A stretch of 64,000 nucleotides of DNA, taken from contig NZ_JAVDYB010000001.1 in assembly GCF_031458235.1 (NCBI RefSeq), positions 7,775,001 through 7,839,000 on the forward strand, written 5' to 3'. Made by a program: the position numbers and the translations under genes. This stretch comes from Catenuloplanes atrovinosus (GTDB taxonomy: Bacteria > Actinomycetota > Actinomycetes > Mycobacteriales > Micromonosporaceae). Within the stretch, counting starts at the first letter, position 1. Each line of letters starts with the position of its first letter. Of the stretch, positions 55,338-63,739 are shown one piece after another. Below the pieces are notes generated by a model that worked only from the letters and a program-made list of their open reading frames with translations, had not been told where the DNA came from and searched no databases.

Positions 55338-55691
55338 GTGTCCTCTCCGCCTAATAAGTCCGCAGTCGTGGCGACAGTTCTGGCCTCGTTCGATGCCGGC
55401 GAGGCCCCCGAGCGCATAGCTCTCCGTGACGCCGTGCGTGCGCTGCTGGCAGATCTCGCCGCGAAGGTTCCCGGCCGATCGGTGGAGGTCCGAGTTCCCC
55501 CGTACGGCGCGATTCAGTGCGTCGAAGGGCCACGTCACACCCGCGGCACTCCACCCAATGTGGTCGAGATGGATCCAGAGACATGGGTGCGTCTGGCGAC
55601 CGGCCGGTTGTCATGGGCGGACGCGATTACTCAGGGACGTCTACGGATCAGCGGAAACCGTGCTGATATATCTAACTACATCCCTATCTAG
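55338..55691 (+). CDS. Sterol carrier family protein upstream of purF
   Basis: A 117-residue soluble protein. It shows RALLADLAAKVPGRSVEVRVPPYGAIQ and WVRLATGRLSWADAI, ending RADISNYIPI, in line with the small actinobacterial sterol-carrier-like protein that lies directly before purF (Rv0807-like in Mycobacterium). Its ligand is unknown. The GTG start at 55338 was used. The 129-base gap to purF contains a possible -10 TACACT at 55766. Confidence 0.85.
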   Translation: MSSPPNKSAVVATVLASFDAGEAPERIALRDAVRALLADLAAKVPGRSVEVRVPPYGAIQCVEGPRHTRGTPPNVVEMDPETWVRLATGRLSWADAITQGRLRISGNRADISNYIPI

Positions 55692-55820
55692 TTGCCCGTT
55701 CAATCACCTGTTGATCGACCGCTGGCAGCCAAAAGGTGGCTCTCTGTCATTCGCTCGGGCTCGCGTACACTGTTCCGGGCGGACGGAACTTCCGCCGGAT
55801 GCACACGGATGGAGCGGCAG

Positions 55821-57416
55821 GTGCCCCGAGGCGACGGGCTGTTGAGCCACGAACTCGACCCCCAAAGGCCCGGCCCGCAAGATGCTTGCGGCGTGTTCGG
55901 AGTGTGGGCTCCGGGTGAAGAGGTGGCGAAGCTCACCTATTTCGGAATCTACGCACTTCAGCACCGTGGCCAGGAGGCCGCCGGCATCGCCGTGAGCGAC
56001 GGCTCCGGCGTGGTGGTCTACAAGGACGTCGGCCTGGTCTCCCAGGTCTTCGACGAGCCCACGCTGGCGAGCCTGCGCGGTCACCTCGCCGTCGGTCACG
56101 CCCGTTACTCCACCACCGGCGGCAACAACTGGGAGAACGCGCAGCCCACGATCAAGGCCACCACCTCCGGCACCACGATCGCGCTCGCGCACAACGGCAA
56201 CCTGGTGAACACGGCCGAGCTGGCCCGCGAGATCGCCGCGCGCGGTCTGGAGGCGGACGGCTCGACCACGGACACGTCGCTGGTCACCACGCTGCTCGCG
56301 TCGTACCCCGACCTGTCGGTGGAGCAGGCCGCCCTGGAGGTGCTGCCGCGGGTGCGCGGCGCGTTCAGCTTCGTCTTCATGGACGAGAACACGCTGTACG
56401 CGGCACGCGACGCCGCCGGCGTGCGCCCGCTGGTGCTGGGCCGGCTGGAGCGCGGCTGGGTGGTGGCGAGCGAGACCGCGGCGCTGGACATCTGCGGCGC
56501 CAGCGTGGTCCGCGAGGTCGAGCCCGGCGAGCTGATCGCGATCGACGAGGACGGCCTGCGCTCGGTTCGGTTCGCGACGCCGGACCCGAAGGGCTGCCTC
56601 TTCGAGTACGTGTACCTCGCCCGCCCGGACACCACGATCAACGGGCGGAACATCTACTCCGCGCGCGTGCAGATCGGCCGCGAGCTGGCCAAGGAGAGCC
56701 CGGTCGAGGCCGACCTGGTGATCCCGGTGCCGGAGTCGGGCACGCCGGCCGCGATCGGCTACGCCGAGGCCTCCGGCATCACGTACGGCCAGGGGCTGTT
56801 GAAGAACGCCTACGTCGGCCGCACCTTCATCCAGCCCTCACAGACCATCCGGCAGCTGGGCATCCGCCTCAAGCTGAACCCGCTCCGGGAGAACGTGCGC
56901 GGCAAGCGGATCGTCGTGGTCGACGACTCCATCGTGCGCGGCAACACCCAGCGCGCCATCGTGCGCATGCTTCGCGAGTCCGGCGCGCTCGAGGTCCACG
57001 TGCGGATCTCGTCGCCGCCGGTGCGCTGGCCCTGCTTCTACGGCATCGACTTCGCCACCCGCGCGGAGCTGATCGCCAACGGCTTGGACACGGAGGGCAT
57101 CCGGCGCGCGATCGGCGCGGACTCCCTCGGTTACATCTCGCTGGCGGGCCTGATCTCCGCCACCGAGCAGCCGAAGACCCGGCTCTGCCGGGCCTGCTTC
57201 GACGGGGAGTACCCGATCGCGCTGCCGGCCGATGACATGATCGGCAAGCACGTTCTCGAGGGCGTCGGCCGCCGGGTCTCCGGTGGCGTGCCGCCCGTGC
57301 CCGCACAGGTCGCGGAGGGTGGGGCCCCCGGCCCGAGCCCCGACCACGAGCTGGAGAACGACGAGGCGGACCTGGTCGCCTCGCCCGGTGGCGGAGACAA
57401 GCCGCATCATTCTTAG
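55821..57416 (+). CDS. purF: Amidophosphoribosyltransferase
   Basis: A 531-residue enzyme for the first committed step of purine synthesis, forming phosphoribosylamine from PRPP and glutamine. The 22-residue propeptide is followed by nucleophile Cys23 in DACGVFG. Markers are YALQHRGQEAAGIAVSDG, GHARYSTTGG, the PRPP loop IVVVDDSIVRGNTQR near residue 370 and Cys ligands for an Fe-S cluster in the CRACFDGEYP part. The GTG at 55821 (MPRGDGLLSHELD, ggagcggcag upstream) was preferred to ATGs at 55809 and 55692. The 25-residue acidic tail is extra. Confidence 0.96.
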   Translation: MPRGDGLLSHELDPQRPGPQDACGVFGVWAPGEEVAKLTYFGIYALQHRGQEAAGIAVSDGSGVVVYKDVGLVSQVFDEPTLASLRGHLAVGHARYSTTGGNNWENAQPTIKATTSGTTIALAHNGNLVNTAELAREIAARGLEADGSTTDTSLVTTLLASYPDLSVEQAALEVLPRVRGAFSFVFMDENTLYAARDAAGVRPLVLGRLERGWVVASETAALDICGASVVREVEPGELIAIDEDGLRSVRFATPDPKGCLFEYVYLARPDTTINGRNIYSARVQIGRELAKESPVEADLVIPVPESGTPAAIGYAEASGITYGQGLLKNAYVGRTFIQPSQTIRQLGIRLKLNPLRENVRGKRIVVVDDSIVRGNTQRAIVRMLRESGALEVHVRISSPPVRWPCFYGIDFATRAELIANGLDTEGIRRAIGADSLGYISLAGLISATEQPKTRLCRACFDGEYPIALPADDMIGKHVLEGVGRRVSGGVPPVPAQVAEGGAPGPSPDHELENDEADLVASPGGGDKPHHS

Positions 57417-57524
57417 GTCCGCACCGGCCGCGACCCACGCCGAACCGTGACGTCGCGGCCGTGCGGCCAGTCAAGCGCGCAGAGCGGCACGCCCGGCCTG
57501 ACGCGAGAGCACAAGGGGAGAAAC

Positions 57525-58664
57525 GTGACGCACGTGACCGAGCGAGCCAACGACGCGGACAGCGGTGACCGGCAGCCGTGGCAGGCCGGTGCCGGCCGGA
57601 GCAGGGGAAAGCGCACGGTCACGTACGCGGACGCCGGCGTATCCATCCACGCCGGCGAGCGCGCCGTCGAGCTGCTGAAGAACAAGGTGCGCCGCGCGTC
57701 CCGCCCCGAGGTCATGGGCGACCTGGGCGGCTTCGCGGGCCTGTTCCGGCTGGACGCCAAGAAGTACAAGAACCCGATCCTGGCCTCGTCCACGGACGGC
57801 GTCGGGACCAAGCTGGTGATCGCCCAGCAGCTCAACATCCACGACACGGTCGGCATCGACCTGGTCGCCATGGTCGTCGACGACCTGGTGGCGTGCGGCG
57901 CCGAGCCGCTGTTCCTGCTCGACTACATCGCCTGCGGCGAGGTCGAGCCGGAGAAGGTGGCGGAGATCGGCGCGGGCATCGCGGACGGCTGCCGCTACGC
58001 CGGCTGCGCGCTGCTCGGCGGCGAGACCGCGGAGCACCCCGGCGTGCTGCGCCCGGACGAGTACGACCTCTCCGCGACCGGTGTCGGTGTGGTGGAGGAG
58101 AGCGAGATCCTCGGTCGTGACCGCGTCGAGGTCGGCGACGTCGTGATCGCGATGCGCTCCTCCGGCCTGCACTCCAACGGCTACTCGCTGGTCCGCCACG
58201 TGCTGCTCGGCGCCGGCCGCATGCGCCTGGAGACCGTCGTCGAGGAGTTCGGCCGGCAGCGCACGCTCGGCGAGGAGCTGCTGACCCCCACCAAGATCTA
58301 CGCCAAGGACTGCCTCGGCATGATCGCCGAGTGCGAGGTGCGCGCGCTCGCGCACGTCACCGGCGGCGGCATCCCCGGCAACCTGGTCCGCGTGCTCCCC
58401 GACCACGTCGACGCCGTGGTCAACCGCTCCACCTGGAAGCCGCAGTCGATCTTCGAGCTGGTGCAGGCCAAGGGCCGCATCGACGACCCGGAGATGGAGT
58501 CGACCTTCAACATGGGCATCGGCATGTTCGCCATCGTCTCCGCCGCCGACGCGGACCGCGCGCTCGCGTTCCTGGCCGGCCGCGGCGTCGACGCCTGGCA
58601 CGCCGGCGAGATCATCGAGGGCACCGGCACGGTCCAGATGATCGGCCAGCACACCCGCGGCTGA
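57525..58664 (+). CDS. purM: Phosphoribosylformylglycinamidine cyclo-ligase (AIR synthetase)
   Basis: A 379-residue enzyme that closes the imidazole ring of AIR using ATP. It shows TYADAGVSIHAGERAVELLK near residue 40, SSTDGVGTKLVIA, VVDDLVACGAEPLFLLDYIA, ALLGGETAEHPG and the ending AGEIIEGTGTVQMIG. Start GTG at 57525 (aaggggagaaac upstream). It lies 108 bases after purF in the same direction, so one operon is likely. A strong terminator follows. Confidence 0.96.
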   Translation: MTHVTERANDADSGDRQPWQAGAGRSRGKRTVTYADAGVSIHAGERAVELLKNKVRRASRPEVMGDLGGFAGLFRLDAKKYKNPILASSTDGVGTKLVIAQQLNIHDTVGIDLVAMVVDDLVACGAEPLFLLDYIACGEVEPEKVAEIGAGIADGCRYAGCALLGGETAEHPGVLRPDEYDLSATGVGVVEESEILGRDRVEVGDVVIAMRSSGLHSNGYSLVRHVLLGAGRMRLETVVEEFGRQRTLGEELLTPTKIYAKDCLGMIAECEVRALAHVTGGGIPGNLVRVLPDHVDAVVNRSTWKPQSIFELVQAKGRIDDPEMESTFNMGIGMFAIVSAADADRALAFLAGRGVDAWHAGEIIEGTGTVQMIGQHTRG

Positions 58665-58680
58665 CGTCGGAGAGCTTTCC

Positions 58681-58719
58681 GGCCGCGCGAGCAGACGCCT
58701 GCTCGCGCGGCCTTTCTTT
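58681..58719 (+). terminator. Rho-independent terminator after purM
   Basis: Perfect 14-base arms (ggccgcgcgagcag and complement) with loop acgc are followed by tttcttt. Confidence 0.9.
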
Positions 58720-58938
58720 GTATATGCCCGCTTCCGGCGTGGTCGCCGGCCGCACGCTCCCGCGGGCACCGGTCGTCGCTGGCGCTCCTCCCTGCACGGT
58801 CCGCGGGTGGTCGCCGAAAAGGTTGCACCCGAGTCGAGTGATCCTCCAGATATGGGATGGGGGGTTCACCCGGCTGGACAGCTCCGCCTAGCCTGAAACG
58901 GCATAACCCGCTGTTCATGCGCGTGAGAGGAGGGTGCG

Positions 58939-60060
58939 GTGGACGATCCGGGGATGCGCGGCATCGCCACCGTCCCGTCATACGTGGTGATGCAGCCGAC
59001 GACGCTGTGCAATCTCGACTGCACTTACTGCTATCTGCCGTTCCGTGCGGTCGACAAGCGCATGCCGGTCGCGGTCGCCGAGGCGGTCGCCGGTCCGGTG
59101 AACGCGTGGGCGCGCGACACCCGGTTCTCCGTGGTCTGGCACGGCGGTGAGCCGCTGGCCGCCGGGCGGGAGGCACTGGCCGCGCTGATGGCCCCGTTCG
59201 CGCCCGGCGTCGAGCATCACGTGCAGACGAACGCCACGCTGATCGACGACGCCTGGTGCGAGTTCTTCACCGCGCACGACATGCGGGTCAGTGTGAGCGT
59301 GGACGGCCCGCGCGAGCGCAACGGCGAGCGCGTCACCCGCGGCGCCCGCCCGGCGTACGACCGGATCGCGCGCGGCATCGAGACGCTGCGCCGGCACGGC
59401 ATTCCGTACTCGGCGCTGTGCGTGGTCGGCGAACCGCACCCCGGCCTCGCCACCGAGCTCTACGACTACTTCCTCGCGCTCGGCTGCGACGTGCTCGGCA
59501 TCAACGTCGAGGAGCAGGAGGGGGTCAACGCGCGCGACAACGGCTTCCCGGCCGAGGCGGTCACCGCGTTCTGGTCCGAGCTGGTCGCGGCCTGGCGGCG
59601 TGACCCGCGCATCCACGTGCGGGAGGTCGAGCTGTCGCTGCGGTACGCCGCCGCCGTGCTGGACGGCACCACCGCCGGCCTGCTGCCCCGCCGCCTCGAC
59701 CCGATCCCCACCATCGCGCACGACGGCTCGGTCGTGCTGCTCTCGCCGGAACTGGCGGGCTTCTCCGACCCGCGGTACGGCGACTTCACCAGCGGCAACG
59801 TGCTCGAGCGCGGGCTCGCCGAGATCCTGGCGGACGCGACCGCGACGCCGTGGATCGGTGAGTTCCTCGCCGGGGTGGAGGCGTGCCGTGCCCGATGTCC
59901 GTACTTCGAGTTCTGCGGTGGCGCGCATGCCGCCAACCGATACTTCGAGCACGGGCGTTTCGACGGTACGGAGACGAACCACTGCCGGAACAGCAAGATC
60001 CGCTTACTGGAGGGAGTGCTGCACCATGCCCGAGATCACCAACCCTCGGCAGCCGGATAG
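58939..60060 (+). CDS. Radical SAM/SPASM-type peptide maturase, AmcB-like
   Basis: A 373-residue radical SAM enzyme. The [4Fe-4S] cysteines are C24, C28 and C31 in CNLDCTYCYL, with SAM-binding WHGGEPL near residue 69. A C-terminal auxiliary-cluster region (GVEACRARCPYFEFCGG, then NHCRNSKI) is of SPASM/twitch type. The start GTG at 58939 has a gagaggagg site. Its 3' end overlaps the start of an aromatic-rich precursor peptide, which makes it the probable modifier of that peptide. I recall NCBI families for cyclophane-forming enzymes AmcB and precursors AmcA that look like this pair; the symbol is withheld because no comparison could be run. Confidence 0.85.
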   Translation: MDDPGMRGIATVPSYVVMQPTTLCNLDCTYCYLPFRAVDKRMPVAVAEAVAGPVNAWARDTRFSVVWHGGEPLAAGREALAALMAPFAPGVEHHVQTNATLIDDAWCEFFTAHDMRVSVSVDGPRERNGERVTRGARPAYDRIARGIETLRRHGIPYSALCVVGEPHPGLATELYDYFLALGCDVLGINVEEQEGVNARDNGFPAEAVTAFWSELVAAWRRDPRIHVREVELSLRYAAAVLDGTTAGLLPRRLDPIPTIAHDGSVVLLSPELAGFSDPRYGDFTSGNVLERGLAEILADATATPWIGEFLAGVEACRARCPYFEFCGGAHAANRYFEHGRFDGTETNHCRNSKIRLLEGVLHHARDHQPSAAG

Positions 60061-60265
60061 CGCCGCCGAGGAGACGCACGACTCGGTGGCCGAGCGGGTG
60101 CGGAGCGCGGGTGCCGGACTGACCGCACTGCTCGACGAGGCGGCGGAGGCACGCTTGCGCCGGGAGGAGACGGACGGGACCGGCGGCTCCAGCGCGGTGT
60201 GCGCGTGGAACCACTTCGAGAACATCCCGACCTTCTACAACTGGAACAACCGCCCTCCCCGCTGA
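60026..60265 (+). CDS. RiPP precursor peptide, AmcA-like
   Basis: A 79-residue peptide. ATG at 60026 has ggagggag nine bases upstream and lies inside the end of the radical SAM gene. Residues 1-50 are an acidic, helical leader (AGAGLTALLDEAAEARLRRE). After GTGGSSAV comes the core with C59 and four aromatic-x-Asn/His triplets: W61-N62-H63, F64-E65-N66, F70-Y71-N72 and W73-N74-N75, ending RPPR. Three-residue cyclophane enzymes link an aromatic side chain to the beta-carbon of the residue two positions on, so each triplet is a possible crosslink (inference). No protease or exporter gene is adjacent. Confidence 0.83.
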   Translation: MPEITNPRQPDSAAEETHDSVAERVRSAGAGLTALLDEAAEARLRREETDGTGGSSAVCAWNHFENIPTFYNWNNRPPR

Positions 60266-60276
60266 GCGGACGCGTC

Positions 60277-60321
60277 AGACTGGCGGATCGTCACAGGGAC
60301 ACTGCGACGATCCGCCAGTCT
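60277..60321 (+). terminator. Terminator of the RiPP cassette
   Basis: Perfect 16-base arms (agactggcggatcgtc at 60277-60292, complement at 60306-60321) enclose a 13-base loop and are followed by ttcc. This closes the cassette just after the precursor. Confidence 0.85.
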
Positions 60322-60421
60322 TTCCGTATGCGCACCATGACAATGACGTCGGCTGCTGAACATGCGCAGGCTGCATCGCGGCGAGGGGTGTGGACACATC
60401 CTCAAGCGATGCGGACATGCG

Positions 60422-60447
60422 TGAGCACGCGGGGGGCCGCGTGCTCA
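60422..60447 (-). terminator. Hairpin downstream of the DUF3073 gene
   Basis: Perfect 11-base arms (tgagcacgcgg/ccgcgtgctca) with loop gggg lie 15 bases after the DUF3073 stop on the minus strand. Confidence 0.65.
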
Positions 60448-60461
60448 GGTTGCCCAGTCAG

Positions 60462-60686
60462 TCAGGAACGACGCCGAGGCGACGACCACGAATCCGTGTC
60501 GTCGTCTACGGTGTCGTCCTCGTCGTCATCGTCGAGGTGTTCGTTGTGCTCGTCGTCGAAGTCGTGGTCCGACTTCCGACCGCCGGTAAGCTCCCGCTGC
60601 AAGGCGGCGAGGTCGGTGTTCGGGGAGTGGTACTTCAACTCCCGCGCCACCTTCGTCTGCTTGGCCTTGGCTCGGCCGCGCCCCAT
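60462..60686 (-). CDS. DUF3073 family protein
   Basis: A 74-residue protein. It opens with the DUF3073 signature MGRGRAKAKQTKVARELKY and HSPNTDLAALQREL, then has an acidic tail of Asp and Glu with HNEHLDDDDEDD. The function is unknown, though the family is conserved in actinobacteria next to purM and bldC. I took ATG 60686 because the signature begins there; the frame extends upstream to 60749. It is divergent from nothing nearby but lies downstream of the dehydrogenase gene in the same direction. Confidence 0.92.
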   Translation of the reverse strand: MGRGRAKAKQTKVARELKYHSPNTDLAALQRELTGGRKSDHDFDDEHNEHLDDDDEDDTVDDDTDSWSSPRRRS

Positions 60687-60825
60687 GGCTCGACCCCCTC
60701 GCACAGAATTCGGGGCAGCCCGAAGGCGGGCCCCGATGACGTCAGGCATCTCTCGTGGCTCTTACGGTACATGGACGAGCCCACGTTCGGCACCTCGGGT
60801 AGCGCACGTTGCCCCTCGCGCGTCG

Positions 60826-61920
60826 CTAAAAGCCGTGGCGCGGCAGAAGAATCCCCCGAAGCCGCCCGACTTCGGCCATTCTGCGCTCGGCCAGGCGGTC
60901 CGCGGCGGCCGCCGGCGGTACGCCATCCGACTCCGCGAGCCGGAGGATCTTCTTCGTGGTGTCGTAGATCTTGCTCGCCCGGTGCTTCGCCCGCTCGAAG
61001 TTGAAGCCCTCGATCTCGTCCGCGACCTGGATCACGCCGCCCGCGTTGACGAGGTAGTCCGGCGCGTACAGGATGCCGCGCTCCTCCAGCAGCTTCTCCA
61101 CGCCCGGGTGCGCCAGCTGGTTGTTGGCGGCTCCCACCACGACCTTCGCGCGCAGCCGCGGCACGGTGTCGTCGTTCAGCGCGCCGCCCAGCGCGCACGG
61201 CGCGTAGACGTCGAGGTCGGAGGTGATCAGTGCGTCCGTGTCGTCGACCAGGTCGACCTGCGGGTACGTGGAGCGCGCCCACGCCAGCGAGGCCTCGCTG
61301 ACGTCCGTGGCCACCACCGACGCGCCGTCCTCGATCAGGTGGCCCACCAGGTACTTGCCGACCTTGCCCAGCCCCGCGACACCGACCCGGCGCCCGGACA
61401 GCGACGGGGTGCCCCAGACGTGCTCGGACGCGGCGCGCATGCCCTGGAAGACGCCCCACGCGGTGAGGATGGAGGAATCCCCCGCGCCGCCGTGCTCCAC
61501 GCTGCGCCCGGTCACGTAGCGCGTCTCGCGCGCGATCACGTCCATGTCCGGCACGTACGTACCGACGTCGCAGGCCGTGTAGTAGCGGCCGCCCAGCGAC
61601 TCGATGAACCGGCCGTACGCGCGCAGCAGCGCCTCGCTCTTCAGCTGCTCCGGGTCGCCCCAGATGACGGCCTTGCCGCCGCCGAGGTCCAGCCCGGCGA
61701 GCGCGTTCTTGTAGGCCATCGCACGTGAGAGGTTGAGCACATCCTCCACCGCGGACTGCTCGTCCGGATAGGGGAAGAAGCGGGTGCCGCCGAGCGCGGG
61801 GCCCAGCGCGGTCGAGTAGATGCCGATGACGGCCCGGAGCCCGGACTGCCGGTCCTGACAGAAGACGACCTGTTCGTGGCCGGTCGGTCCCTGGTCGTCG
61901 GCGTTGGCGAAGAAGGACAT
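60826..61920 (-). CDS. Leucine/valine (Glu/Leu/Phe/Val-type) dehydrogenase
   Basis: A 364-residue NAD+-dependent amino acid dehydrogenase. It shows [22 protein letters not shown] near residue 65-85 with catalytic lysines, the NAD-binding [12 protein letters not shown] near 180 and [20 protein letters not shown]-type ammonia site appears as [14 protein letters not shown]. The best match in context is valine dehydrogenase (Vdh), which in Streptomyces sits in the same block, deaminating branched-chain amino acids. Start ATG at 61920. Confidence 0.88.
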   Translation of the reverse strand: MSFFANADDQGPTGHEQVVFCQDRQSGLRAVIGIYSTALGPALGGTRFFPYPDEQSAVEDVLNLSRAMAYKNALAGLDLGGGKAVIWGDPEQLKSEALLRAYGRFIESLGGRYYTACDVGTYVPDMDVIARETRYVTGRSVEHGGAGDSSILTAWGVFQGMRAASEHVWGTPSLSGRRVGVAGLGKVGKYLVGHLIEDGASVVATDVSEASLAWARSTYPQVDLVDDTDALITSDLDVYAPCALGGALNDDTVPRLRAKVVVGAANNQLAHPGVEKLLEERGILYAPDYLVNAGGVIQVADEIEGFNFERAKHRASKIYDTTKKILRLAESDGVPPAAAADRLAERRMAEVGRLRGILLPRHGF

Positions 61921-62083
61921 GTCTGCTCCCCTGGCGTAGCGGTGTGCCCTTGTGGGGCGTGCGTCTAGGCGGATTGTCGGCGCCTACACAGACCCTAGGA
62001 CTTCGGCGTAGGACTGGGCGATAAGTACCGTGATCGGAGATGCTGTGGGCGAGCCCTTCACCGCGGCGTGGAAGGATCGGGCC

Positions 62084-62926
62084 GTGTCGTCACTGTTCGC
62101 GTCGTACCTGCGGGTCTACGAGCCCTTGACCGCTTTCGACCGGGAGCGTCAGCTGTTCTGGCGGCGGTACGCGCGCGAGGGCCGCGCCATCGCGACCGGC
62201 GATGGCCCGGGACGGCAGCGCACCGCGGTGCTGGAGGCGCTCGGCGCCGGCTGGACCCGCCTGCCCGACCTGCCCGACGAGGCGTACGTGCTGGAGGACG
62301 ACGACACCATCCTGGTCTGCCCGTGGAACCTGCGGCTTCGGGTGGCCGAGGCCGCGCTCTCCGCGCGCGACGGCGTGCCGTCCGTGCTGGCCGACGCGTT
62401 CGTGCCGCCGATCCTCGCCGGTCAGGCGAAGGCCGTGGTGGACGACGCGCGCACCGGCGCCCGCGTGCTGGAGCAGGGCGTGCCGCGCAAGCACGAGCAG
62501 GCGTCCACCTGGGGCGTACCGCTGCGCTGGTTCGTGTTCGTGGACCAGGAGGAGCGGGAACTGGTGACCGGTCCGGGCAACCGCCGGACCCTGCGCTTCC
62601 GCACCGAGATCTCCAAGGCCCGCCGCCGCGCCCACCGGGGCGTCTCGGTGCTGCGCAAGAGCGTCGGGGACGCGCCGATCACCGAGGCGGTGGAGGAGGG
62701 CGCGCGCTGGCTGGAGGAGTTCCACCCGCGCTCGGTGGTGGAGCTCGACTACGCGGGCCTGGTGGATCTGCTGCCCGACGACGCGCTGGAGGCCGACGAC
62801 TCGCCGGCTCTGGTCGCCAAGGGTCTCGCCGGCCTCGCGAACGGGGACGCGGAGGGCGCCACCGAGGCGTACGAGAAGCTCGTCGCCCGCTGGCGCGCCG
62901 TCCAACTCCTCGAGCGATGTAACTGA
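62084..62926 (+). CDS. Conserved actinobacterial protein of unknown function
   Basis: A 280-residue soluble protein. It starts at the GTG at 62084, with ggaagga seven bases upstream; a longer frame from 62030 is possible. Markers are LYLRVYEPL-like ASYLRVYEPLTAFDRERQ, YVLEDDDTILVCPWNLRLR, STWGVPLRWFVFVDQEE, FRTEISKARRRAHRG and a helical tail. It is divergent from the dehydrogenase gene and lies just before bldC, as is also common in Streptomyces. No domain was recognised. Confidence 0.75.
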   Translation: MSSLFASYLRVYEPLTAFDRERQLFWRRYAREGRAIATGDGPGRQRTAVLEALGAGWTRLPDLPDEAYVLEDDDTILVCPWNLRLRVAEAALSARDGVPSVLADAFVPPILAGQAKAVVDDARTGARVLEQGVPRKHEQASTWGVPLRWFVFVDQEERELVTGPGNRRTLRFRTEISKARRRAHRGVSVLRKSVGDAPITEAVEEGARWLEEFHPRSVVELDYAGLVDLLPDDALEADDSPALVAKGLAGLANGDAEGATEAYEKLVARWRAVQLLERCN

Positions 62927-62939
62927 GAGCAACCGTCTC

Positions 62940-62980
62940 GACGGCCGCGGGGCGTGACGACACGCCCACTCGCGGCCGTC
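62940..62980 (+). terminator. Branched hairpin after the conserved gene
   Basis: Outer arms gacggccgcg and cgcggccgtc (10 bp) enclose an inner 6-bp stem (ggcgtg/cacgcc, loop acga). It is 14 bases after the stop at 62926. Confidence 0.65.
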
Positions 62981-63305
62981 TCTCCGTTGTGGACGTCCTC
63001 GATCAGTCGTCGCCCGCTCGATTTGTCATGCAAATGGCGCACATTGCGGGTCGAATCGGGCGTTGGACACGCTCCCAAACCGCGCTAGGCTCGTAAGTGG
63101 CCAGATACGAAGGGTGACTAAGCGTCCAAATAAGTAGGTTTCTGGCGTAGAAAATCGCAATAAATCGGTCATGGCTCATCCGTCCATCCAGGGACGTTAG
63201 TCCGTTCGGCCCATGTCGGACATCGGGGACTAGCCGGACCATGAAAGACGCGTCGGCCGGCGGGACCCCGGCCGATGTCTTTAGGTACCTGTGGAGGAGT
63301 GACCG
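62981..63305 (+). other. Long leader/promoter region of bldC
   Basis: The 325 bases between the hairpin and bldC are poorer in GC than the flanks at 63085-63170 (for example ccaaataagtaggtttctggcg) and contain no supported coding frame. They hold a strong stem (63244-63282, described separately) and the ribosome-binding site gtggaggagtgaccg. The promoter(s) probably lie near 63080-63180 but I cannot name the -35/-10. Confidence 0.6.
63244..63282 (+). promoter_or_regulatory. Terminator-like hairpin in the bldC leader
   Basis: Stem aaagac/gtcttt (outer, 6 bp) and tcggccgg/ccggccga (inner, 8 bp) are separated by small bulges (gcg, t), with loop cgggacc. The 3' side ends in tcttt before aggtacc, so it looks like an intrinsic terminator, ending 23 bases before the ATG. 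Confidence 0.6.
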
Positions 63306-63515
63306 ATGGCATCGCGTACGCACGAACCAGAGCCGCTACTCACGCCGGCCGAGGTCGCGTCGATGTTCCGTGTCGACCCGAAGACCGTGACCCGGTGGGC
63401 GAAGGCGGGCAAGCTCAGCGCAATAAGGACGCTGGGCGGCCACCGTCGCTACCGTGAGTCTGAGGTTCGCGCCCTGCTGCAGGGGCAGATTCCCACGCAG
63501 CGTCAGGGTGACTGA
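63306..63515 (+). CDS. bldC: Developmental transcription regulator BldC
   Basis: A 69-residue MerR-like DNA-binding protein. It shows LLTPAEVASMFRVDPKTVTRWAKAGKLSAI in outline, then RTLGGHRRYRESEV, a near-invariant BldC sequence. In Streptomyces, BldC binds DNA cooperatively as head-to-tail oligomers and delays sporulation genes. Neighbourhood (conserved gene, leucine/valine dehydrogenase, DUF3073, purM) matches Streptomyces. The RBS ggaggag precedes the ATG. Confidence 0.96.
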   Translation: MASRTHEPEPLLTPAEVASMFRVDPKTVTRWAKAGKLSAIRTLGGHRRYRESEVRALLQGQIPTQRQGD

Positions 63516-63549
63516 CGGACCGCTCTTCAAGACCCGCCGGTAGTGCCAG

Positions 63550-63589
63550 GGCGGAGGGAATCACGGCATCGTCCGTGTGCCTCTCCGCC
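63550..63589 (+). terminator. Hairpin after bldC
   Basis: Arms ggcggag/ctccgcc (7 bp) and cacgg/ccgtg (5 bp) stack with an internal loop. It is 35 bases after the bldC stop. Confidence 0.55.
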
Positions 63590-63739
63590 TTCGCTCTGTC
63601 CGGGCCGGCCGCGACGCGGAGCAGACCTCGGTGGGACGTGTTCAGTTGTGCTCGCTGACCTTATATACGCGATCGGGTCGCGAAAGGCTCAACGCGCGGC
63701 GGGCGAGAAGGTTGTCCGCGATCTGACAGGCTGAGAGCC

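Noticed and set aside
55692-55820. A purine riboswitch before purF
   Set aside because: No conserved purine-aptamer core or paired loops were recognisable; only a weak short stem is present.
60390-61004. A 204-codon plus-strand frame opposite DUF3073 and the dehydrogenase
   Set aside because: It is antisense to two recognised genes, and its valine-rich start mirrors the Asp/Glu tail of DUF3073.
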